This document shows positions 32,888-38,216 of a stretch of DNA of 38,216 nt, one piece after another (the first letter of the stretch is position 1; every line of letters starts with the position of its first letter). The DNA is taken from contig JAURGE010000025.1 of the NCBI GenBank assembly GCA_030833925.1, positions 1-38,216 on the forward strand, written 5' to 3'. The stretch comes from Alphaproteobacteria bacterium (GTDB taxonomy: Bacteria > Pseudomonadota > Alphaproteobacteria > Bin95). The translations under genes were made by a program, and so were the position numbers. The notes beneath the pieces are model-generated. The model worked only from the letters and a program-made list of their open reading frames with translations, had not been told where the DNA came from and did no database searches.

Positions 32888-34956
32888 TTGCCACCACCTA
32901 TTCTAATAAGAATATGGCCATTCTCTGTAACGGTTGCCACATCACCCTCGGGAACAACAATCGTTGACTCTGGATCCTCTATTATCGCCGGACCTTTTAT
33001 TTCTGTCCCAACGAGAAGACCCCGTCGATCATAGATTTCTGTTGCAACAAATCCCCCCACCTCTGGTTGCCATGTCGAACGGATACGAGGTGGAAAAGAG
33101 TCTTTTGGCGCCTGCCAGCCAAGATTTAATGTTCCTTCAGGTGAAGGTAATGTTGCGACTAAATGCCAATCGACAGCTTCTATGGCTGCCTCGGGGTCAG
33201 CGTAGCCATAGGCTTTTTCATAAGCTTTGTGGAACGCTTCTGTGACTTGAGCCGCGAAGTTCTCGCCAATTTGGCCGTCTGGCAGATCAGTCCTAATCTC
33301 ATAACCCTGCCCCCTATAACGAAGATAGCCATAACGGGTAAAATTGGGCACACCTGACGCACCCAAGCGCTTTAGGTCTGCCTCTACTCGGGTTCCAAGA
33401 TCTGAATAAATTTGGCCGCAAGTAGAAGCGGCGCTAGGATCGGAGAGATCTAATATTGAAGTTATTGAAACTTCTAATTTTGGCGCAGCTTGAAGAAGAC
33501 CGATAGCGCTTCCGACACCAGCCCCAAAAGGCGTTAGTACTTCAGGTGCTCCAATTGATTTTGCTATTCTCGCCGCATGCGCTGGCCCCGCACCACCAAA
33601 CGCTACAATTGCATAGCGACGCGGGTCTCTACCCCTTTCGACCGAAACAATTCGCATTGCCCTTTCCATATTTGCATTGGCAACCACATGGATACCCCAT
33701 GCTGCTTCTTCAATACTCAGGCCTAGCGGTTCGGCAACGTCTCTAGAAATACCAGCACGAGCACTTTCGAGGTCTAGCGACATAGCACCAGCATTAAAAA
33801 AATCTGGATTTAGATAACCAAGAACTAAATTAGCGTCAGTTACTGTTGCTAGATTACCACCCCTACCGTAACAAATTGGGCCCGGATCAGCTCCAGCACT
33901 ATCTGGCCCTACTTGTATTACTCCAAGGTCAACACGAGCGATTGACCCGCCGCCTGCACCTATCTCAAGGAGTTCGACCGCAGGTACATTAATCGGCAAT
34001 CCTGACCCTGCCCTATAGCGAATTGGATCAACCTCGAAAGTTGGTGATACGGCAGGACTTCCGCCGTCGACAGCCCCTAACTTTGCTGTTGTTCCGCCCA
34101 TGTCAAACGAGATTACATGTTCAAGCCCCGCCTCGGCGCCAATTATCCCAGCCATTAGAACGCCAGCTGCTGGCCCAGACTCCACGATACGGATTGGCTC
34201 TTCCTTGACAATCGCCGGTGAGATAAGCCCCCCTGCTGACTGCATCACAAACATCGATTGTTGGAACCCTTTATTTACGAGGGTTTCCTCAAGCTGATCC
34301 ACATAGGATGAAACGATTGGTCTAACATAAGCGTTAGCAACAGCTGTTGAGGTTCTCTCATACTCACGAAACTTAGGCGACAACTTGGAAGCCAGAGTAA
34401 CAGGGATATCAGGCATGACCTCATTAAATGCCGCTTCTATCTGCTTTTCATGATCAGAATTGGCGTAGGCATGCAACAGTGAAACCGCTATTGAGCTGTA
34501 AGCTCCAGCCCTAACAGCAGTCACTACATTATCGAGAGAATTTAAATCTAGGGGCTTAAGTATTTGACCGAGATAATCAATGCGCTCTGAGATTTCGAAT
34601 ATCGAACGACGCGCAACCAACGCTGGTGGCTTTTCCATATATAAATCGTAAGTTTCATAGCGCTTCTGTCGCCCAATAATTAAAACATCTCGAAATCCTT
34701 CAGTTGTTATGAGCGCTGTTGGAGCACCCTTTCGTTCTATAATCGCATTTGTAGCGATGGTGGTTGCATGCAGCACTGCCTCAAGATCTCTACCCGTCAC
34801 TCCCACCTGCTGCAGAAGCATGTCAAAGCCTTCTTCGACAGCTATCGCTGGGTTTGCTGGGGTCGTGGGTAATTTAAGAAAACGCGGCGACGCGTTACCT
34901 GCTGCAAGGACAAAGTCGGTAAATGTACCGCCAATATCAAAAGCCATTCTTAACAT
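32884..34956 (-). CDS. Hydantoinase A / oxoprolinase family protein
   Basis: This is the alpha subunit, with an acetate/sugar kinase/hsc70-like ATPase fold, of the same two-subunit enzyme. Phosphate-binding DIGGTFTDFVLA at the N terminus and the second FDMGGTTAKLGAVDGG are intact, as is the adenosine loop with EIGAGGGSIARVD. From ATG 34956 it has 690 aa, normal for HyuA. A TTG at 34983 would add nine residues with no family support, while ATG 34947 is also in frame. It is followed by the beta-subunit gene with a 4-base overlap, and the FAH-type gene is third. Substrate is open; no regulator is adjacent. Confidence 0.9.
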   Translation of the reverse strand: MLRMAFDIGGTFTDFVLAAGNASPRFLKLPTTPANPAIAVEEGFDMLLQQVGVTGRDLEAVLHATTIATNAIIERKGAPTALITTEGFRDVLIIGRQKRYETYDLYMEKPPALVARRSIFEISERIDYLGQILKPLDLNSLDNVVTAVRAGAYSSIAVSLLHAYANSDHEKQIEAAFNEVMPDIPVTLASKLSPKFREYERTSTAVANAYVRPIVSSYVDQLEETLVNKGFQQSMFVMQSAGGLISPAIVKEEPIRIVESGPAAGVLMAGIIGAEAGLEHVISFDMGGTTAKLGAVDGGSPAVSPTFEVDPIRYRAGSGLPINVPAVELLEIGAGGGSIARVDLGVIQVGPDSAGADPGPICYGRGGNLATVTDANLVLGYLNPDFFNAGAMSLDLESARAGISRDVAEPLGLSIEEAAWGIHVVANANMERAMRIVSVERGRDPRRYAIVAFGGAGPAHAARIAKSIGAPEVLTPFGAGVGSAIGLLQAAPKLEVSITSILDLSDPSAASTCGQIYSDLGTRVEADLKRLGASGVPNFTRYGYLRYRGQGYEIRTDLPDGQIGENFAAQVTEAFHKAYEKAYGYADPEAAIEAVDWHLVATLPSPEGTLNLGWQAPKDSFPPRIRSTWQPEVGGFVATEIYDRRGLLVGTEIKGPAIIEDPESTIVVPEGDVATVTENGHILIRIGGGK

Positions 34957-35032
34957 GCGAGAATGGTGAGGCCTCGCGCGCAAGACTGCAAGGCGTTAGC
35001 GTATTGCAATAGACTTTAATTAGGAGATCCAA

Positions 35033-35428
35033 ATGTCTGAGGACCGTATGGCCAAAGGCCGTGCTATTCGACAGGAGCTGATTGGCGATAAGCTTATCGG
35101 CGACATGGCAAAGTCGGTTTATACCGACTCAATTATGCAAAAGTTTGGTGACTACGCGACAGATGCTGTATTTGGCGGGCTTTGGGCCCGGCCCGGTTTA
35201 GATCTAAAGACTCGAACGCTGATTTGCGTGATATCCGATACATCAACTGGTCGCTGGCCAGAATTAAAAATCCATCTTCGGATGGCACGCCGCCAGGGTT
35301 GGACCGAGGACGAATTATCAGAGGCATTACTGCACCTCTCAGGTTACGTCGGCCTGCCTTTAGTTCGAGAGGCCATGCTTATCGCTCGGGAAACTTTCAC
35401 GGAAATGGCAGAGGAAGGCGCAGACTAA
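35033..35428 (+). CDS. Carboxymuconolactone decarboxylase (CMD) family protein
   Basis: This is a 131-aa all-helical protein of the CMD family, in which gamma-carboxymuconolactone is decarboxylated in the beta-ketoadipate pathway. It lacks the CxxC motif of AhpD-type peroxidases, so the CMD branch is favoured. The conserved HLRMARRQGWTEDELSEALLHLSGYVGLP is present. AGGAG lies 7 bases before ATG. The gene is divergent from the hydantoinase-type operon with a short gap of 76 bases to ATG 34956, and overlaps the convergent flavodoxin-like gene by 4 bases. A link to aromatic ring cleavage is possible but the substrate is unknown. Confidence 0.85.
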   Translation: MSEDRMAKGRAIRQELIGDKLIGDMAKSVYTDSIMQKFGDYATDAVFGGLWARPGLDLKTRTLICVISDTSTGRWPELKIHLRMARRQGWTEDELSEALLHLSGYVGLPLVREAMLIARETFTEMAEEGAD

Positions 35429-35886
35429 AACACGCCGGCCTCGAGGCCTGCGGCGAAAGCAAGTCCAAGCTTTTCACAATCTAGTTCGAATGCCTTGTCA
35501 TACGACCCTCGCAGAACCAATGGCTTCTGCACGGGACGCCAGCGAAGGCCGGTGACAATGCGTTCGACACCCTTCATGGCACCAGTGCCGTCACTGCCGG
35601 CTCTAATGTAAAGCGCGTAAGGCATTCCCTGTTTTTCAGAAATGGTTGGGTAATAAATACGATCAAAAAAGTCTTTCACCGCTCCAGCCATATAAGCCAG
35701 GTTTTCAGTAATCCCGAGTATCAAACCATCAGCGGCTAATATGTCCGCAGGTCCAGCTTCAAAAGGTGACCGCACTCGGATTTCTATGCTCGTAATAGCA
35801 GGATCCTGAGCTCCGCGCCGAACAGCCGCTAACAGCGCGCGCGTGTTGGGCGATGGAGCATGCGCAACAATCAATAGTTTCTTCAA
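35425..35886 (-). CDS. Flavodoxin-like / NAD(P)H-dependent FMN reductase family protein
   Basis: This is a 153-aa flavodoxin-fold protein. The FMN phosphate loop region reads LLIVAHAPSPNTRALL, followed by the second loop GLILGITENLAYMAGAVKDFFDRIYYP that cradles the isoalloxazine ring. Members include FMN reductases and NAD(P)H quinone reductases acting on two-electron acceptors. It probably forms a single gene unit; its 3' end overlaps the CMD-family gene by 4 bases. The cytochrome c' gene lies upstream with about 134 bases between, so shared transcription is uncertain. Confidence 0.8.
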   Translation of the reverse strand: MKKLLIVAHAPSPNTRALLAAVRRGAQDPAITSIEIRVRSPFEAGPADILAADGLILGITENLAYMAGAVKDFFDRIYYPTISEKQGMPYALYIRAGSDGTGAMKGVERIVTGLRWRPVQKPLVLRGSYDKAFELDCEKLGLAFAAGLEAGVF

Positions 35887-36020
35887 ATACCTGCCCTCTC
35901 AAAGGCTATCACCGCTTCAGAGATTGCCTATTCCCGATCAAGTAATCGGATCCTAAGCAACTATTTTTGGAGGGAATGAATACAATTGATTGCCCTATAG
36001 TGAGGACCGAAAAAGAACCT

Positions 36021-36470
36021 CTAATTTAACTTCTCTCGGAACTTCTTGTGACAAGCCCCACACGTTTTAAGCATATTTGTGAATGGTTCTTTTAACGATG
36101 CCTGATCTGAAGCTACACCCTTAAGTATTCCAGCACTTTCCTTGAGATCATCCGCTATTTTTTCAAACGCAGCCCAATCTTTCCAAATTAACGGGCTAGC
36201 TTCACTCGGAGCACCTTCGCTTCCTTTTGGAAAAAGCTTGGTAAAAGCTTTTCCCGAATGAGCCTCAATCAAGGCTGCGTTTTCACTTACTACGGCGCTT
36301 GAATAATTATCACTCGTAAGCTGGCTTTTAATTGCTTTAACTGCCGAAGCAATTGATTTCATTGCCTCCATTCTTTCCAACACAACGCCAGTGGCCCCCA
36401 TATGAGCGTGCGCTCCCGTAACCAGGAAAGCGGTTATTACTGTAACCAAAAAAACTTTTCGCATGGGCAT
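36021..36470 (-). CDS. Cytochrome c' (class II c-type cytochrome)
   Basis: This is a 149-aa periplasmic class II cytochrome c. Residues 1-22 form a Sec signal peptide (hydrophobic core VFLVTVITAFLVTGAHA). The haem-binding motif lies close to the C terminus, as expected for class II: C137-G-A-C140-H141 in TCGACHKKF. An N-terminal VVLERMEAMKSI helix is typical. Cytochromes c' bind NO and small ligands. AGAAGGG lies just before the ATG at 36470. It starts 8 bases after the stop of a TauD-type dioxygenase and is almost surely co-transcribed with it, an unusual pairing. Confidence 0.9.
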   Translation of the reverse strand: MPMRKVFLVTVITAFLVTGAHAHMGATGVVLERMEAMKSIASAVKAIKSQLTSDNYSSAVVSENAALIEAHSGKAFTKLFPKGSEGAPSEASPLIWKDWAAFEKIADDLKESAGILKGVASDQASLKEPFTNMLKTCGACHKKFREKLN

Positions 36471-36478
36471 GATCCCTT

Positions 36479-37351
36479 CTAGTGCTTGGTCGCGGCGCGA
36501 AGTGGCCGATCTCCTTTAATAGTCGTTCTATGCATCAGCCTTCGGGTGTTCTTCTCGTCAAATGGACAAGCTCGATGCATGGTAGAGCGATTATCCCACA
36601 TCACAATATCACCTGGTCGCCAAGAATGTTTGTATTCAGCATCAGGACGCTTAGCCACCTCCATGGCTTCTGCCAATAAGGCTTGGCTATCGTCCTCACT
36701 CATACCCACAAAATGTCTAACCCAAATATCAGATAAAAATAGGGACTTCCGACCGGTTTCCGGATGAGCACGAACCGCCGGGTGGACAATCGGTGGGGTT
36801 TTGGCTCTTTGGGCTTCGGACAAAGGGCCTCGAATTTTTGCCATTCGGCGATCATAACTCCACGCGTAGTCGTAGACGGCATCAAGCTCGTCAAAAATCC
36901 CTTGTAATTTCTTAGGAAGCGCATCATAGGCAGCTGCCATGCTCACAAATGATGTTTCGCCGCTACTTTCTGGACACTCGAGGCATCTAAATACAGAGCC
37001 AAGACTTGGCTTCTCTAAGTAAGCCAGGTCGGAGTGATATTCTTTTGAGCCACCATGAGCGCCAATATGCTTTCCACCTTCGATAATATTAGAAACGACA
37101 AAAATCTCAGGGTAACCAGGCAAAAGAAACTGTGTAAGGACATGCTCTTCGAGGGGGCCAAAACGCTGTGAAAAGTTTACTTGGTCGGCTGGCGAAATAT
37201 GCCCCTGACCTCGAAACAACAAGATACCTGCGTCAGAAAAATTCTGTCTTACAGCATTAAAATCTTCATCGGCTATGGGTTTTGAAAGGTCAATCCCAGT
37301 TAGCTCTAGACCAAATGTCGACATTAAGGGGCGTTTTTTAAAACCACTCAT
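36479..37351 (-). CDS. TauD/TfdA family Fe(II)/2-oxoglutarate dioxygenase
   Basis: This is a 290-aa non-haem oxygenase of the TauD/TfdA group, whose members oxidise taurine, phenoxyacetates, alkylsulfates and similar small acids. The triad is H106-x-D108 (EYHSDLAY) and H259 (RSTMHRACPF), and R270 or R271 (NTRRLMHRT) binds 2-oxoglutarate. The opening FGLELTGIDLSKPI and FRGQGHISPADQVNFSQRFG are typical. The start may be translationally coupled to the 56-codon ORF before it, whose stop overlaps ATG 37351 as ATGA. The product may be a sulfonate, phenoxyacid or other acid oxidation product; not resolvable here. Confidence 0.93.
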   Translation of the reverse strand: MSGFKKRPLMSTFGLELTGIDLSKPIADEDFNAVRQNFSDAGILLFRGQGHISPADQVNFSQRFGPLEEHVLTQFLLPGYPEIFVVSNIIEGGKHIGAHGGSKEYHSDLAYLEKPSLGSVFRCLECPESSGETSFVSMAAAYDALPKKLQGIFDELDAVYDYAWSYDRRMAKIRGPLSEAQRAKTPPIVHPAVRAHPETGRKSLFLSDIWVRHFVGMSEDDSQALLAEAMEVAKRPDAEYKHSWRPGDIVMWDNRSTMHRACPFDEKNTRRLMHRTTIKGDRPLRAATKH

Positions 37352-37518
37352 ATTGGTCTCCGACTTTTGATCAAACCATCTCTATCAATAATTAGATGCG
37401 CTGGAGACCATCTATTGTGACGGCTGCCCATGCGACCGAGAGGGTTTATACGTTGGTAACCTGTTGGATCACCAGCTGCCGTAGATTCTAACTGAGATTC
37501 AAAGAAATCAACATTCAT
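37348..37518 (-). CDS. Possible 56-aa small protein coupled to the dioxygenase gene
   Basis: A short open frame on the minus strand begins with ATG 37518 and ends at 37348, where its TGA shares four bases with the ATG of the TauD-type gene (ATGA), an arrangement common among real coupled pairs in this window. The product is polar, with a Gly/Arg-rich centre (INPLGRMGSRHNRW) and a basic end. No domain is recognised, and no clear ribosome-binding site precedes it. The in-frame sequence before the ATG encodes hydrophobic residues without a usable start codon. It may be a leader peptide, a small protein, or chance. Confidence 0.35.
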   Translation of the reverse strand: MNVDFFESQLESTAAGDPTGYQRINPLGRMGSRHNRWSPAHLIIDRDGLIKSRRPI

Positions 37519-37615
37519 GGTCGCAAAAACAGCGCAACACCAACAAAATAAAAAGGGACGTCTCTTAAATCTGCAAGACTTGATGCCGTATCCAGTTCAC
37601 TAACGGCAGCACAAG

Positions 37616-37644
37616 AGCTGTTAGCCATTTACTGGCCAACAGCT
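37616..37644 (-). terminator. Imperfect hairpin downstream of folE
   Basis: AGCTGTTAGCC (37616-37626) and GGCCAACAGCT (37634-37644) pair over 11 bases with one A-C mismatch and a 7-base loop, 57 bases past the folE stop on the minus strand. No U-tract follows, so it may end or protect the transcript only weakly. The rest of 37519-37701 shows nothing I can name. Confidence 0.4.
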
Positions 37645-37701
37645 AACTTCCCGATTAACTAGCTAGATAGATGCGGACTGACAACAGCTTAAAGCCGAAT
37701 G

Positions 37702-38216
37702 CTACTTCCCTATCAGGGTATAGAATTCACGGCGCAGTTCGGGATCAGACTTAAATGCGCCTCGCATCGAGGTGGTAACCGTATCAACTCCAGGCATATG
37801 AACCCCTCGGGTTGTCATACACTGATGCTGAGCTTCGATATATACCGCTACCCCCCGCGGCTCTAGAACAGTCTCAATCGCATTAGCAATCTGGGCTGTC
37901 ATTGTTTCCTGAACCTGCATACGCTTTGAATAAATTTCAACAACACGGGCGAGTTTAGATATACCAACAACGCGATTATTAGGAAGGTATGCCACATGCG
38001 CCTTGCCAATAATCGGAACAATATGATGCTCGCAGTGACTTTCCACGCGAATATCACGCATTAAAACGATTTCATCGTAGCCATCGACTTCTTCGAAAGT
38101 TCGAGCAAGAGCGTCGATTGGATCTTGATTATAGCCCGCGAAAAAGTCGTCCCAAGCCCGAACTACACGGTTTGGCGTGTCAATCAGGCCCTCCCTATTG
38201 GGATCATCACCTGCCC
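37702..38216 (-). CDS. folE: GTP cyclohydrolase I FolE (5' end missing)
   Basis: FolE turns GTP into dihydroneopterin triphosphate, the entry step to folate and also to queuosine. The frame stays open to the window edge at 38214, so the N terminus lies outside; 170 residues are visible of about 200-220. The zinc ligands and active site are visible in ESHCEHHI and in [11 protein letters not shown], with the central [17 protein letters not shown] block. An internal ATG at 38061 is not the start, because the upstream sequence reads on with the FolE-typical [13 protein letters not shown]. Confidence 0.95.
   Translation of the reverse strand, partial: AGDDPNREGLIDTPNRVVRAWDDFFAGYNQDPIDALARTFEEVDGYDEIVLMRDIRVESHCEHHIVPIIGKAHVAYLPNNRVVGISKLARVVEIYSKRMQVQETMTAQIANAIETVLEPRGVAVYIEAQHQCMTTRGVHMPGVDTVTTSMRGAFKSDPELRREFYTLIGK

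Noticed and set aside
1-38216. Search for tRNA, rRNA, CRISPR repeats, insertion sequences, phage genes and riboswitches
   Set aside because: Nothing recognisable was seen by eye on either strand; a covariance-model scan would be decisive for small RNAs.

Overview
The window looks like a chromosomal segment of an alphaproteobacterium, probably a marine or otherwise oligotrophic one. The evidence is a class I lysyl-tRNA synthetase, a PhaR-regulated polyhydroxybutyrate (PHB) cluster, a single-chain indolepyruvate ferredoxin oxidoreductase, DUF815, and several CoA-linked catabolic genes and Fe(II)/2-oxoglutarate dioxygenases. Genes are densely packed with many 4-bp start/stop overlaps. I see no insertion sequence, tRNA, rRNA, CRISPR array or phage gene. 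The genus cannot be fixed from the sequence; a SAR116-like or Rhodospirillales-like lineage is only a guess.

Layout. 1-1.85 kb: queA (5' truncated by the window edge) overlapping tgt, two queuosine tRNA-modification genes. 2-6.1 kb: a CaiB/BaiF CoA-transferase, phaB on the minus strand, and a DsbA/HCCA-isomerase-like gene followed by a class III aminotransferase. 6.1-9.6 kb, minus strand: phosphonate transporter genes phnC-phnD-phnE, then a PhnZ/TmpB-type HD-domain oxygenase gene; a LysR regulator gene lies upstream at 9.8-10.7 kb. 11-12.7 kb: a DUF815 ATPase and a histidine phosphatase. 12.7-16.4 kb: phaR (minus), a short phaC, phaA and a Nudix hydrolase. 16.4-19.8 kb, minus strand: class I lysK, a PhyH-type dioxygenase and two hotdog thioesterases in tight order. 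20-23.5 kb: the fused indolepyruvate oxidoreductase. 23.5-25.6 kb, minus strand: acyl-CoA dehydrogenase plus a second PhyH dioxygenase. 25.6-30.4 kb: two tandem paralogous MFS transporters, an alpha/beta hydrolase, an enoyl-CoA hydratase-like protein and a secreted cyclophilin. 30.4-35 kb, minus strand: an oxoprolinase/hydantoinase A-B pair with a 2-keto-4-pentenoate hydratase-like protein. 35-36.5 kb: a carboxymuconolactone-decarboxylase-family protein, a flavodoxin-like protein and a cytochrome c'. 36.5-38.2 kb, minus strand: a TauD/TfdA dioxygenase, a possible 56-aa ORF translationally coupled to it, and folE cut by the window edge.

How the parts work together. PhaA, PhaB and PhaC make PHB from acetyl-CoA, but phaB sits about 10 kb from phaRCA. 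The same 18-base TGC-rich site occurs exactly in front of phaA (14680-14697) and in the phaB/DsbA-like intergenic region (4048-4065), and a close variant lies in the phaR promoter region (13342-13359). This makes a small PhaR regulon the best-supported new observation. The phn operon pairs uptake with a C-P bond-cleaving HD oxygenase, yet no hydroxylase partner is adjacent; two PhyH-family dioxygenases elsewhere in the window are candidates. A hairpin plus U-tract between phnD and phnE suggests differential expression of the binding protein and the permease. Much of the rest reads as accessory catabolism of organic acids whose substrates cannot be named from sequence alone.
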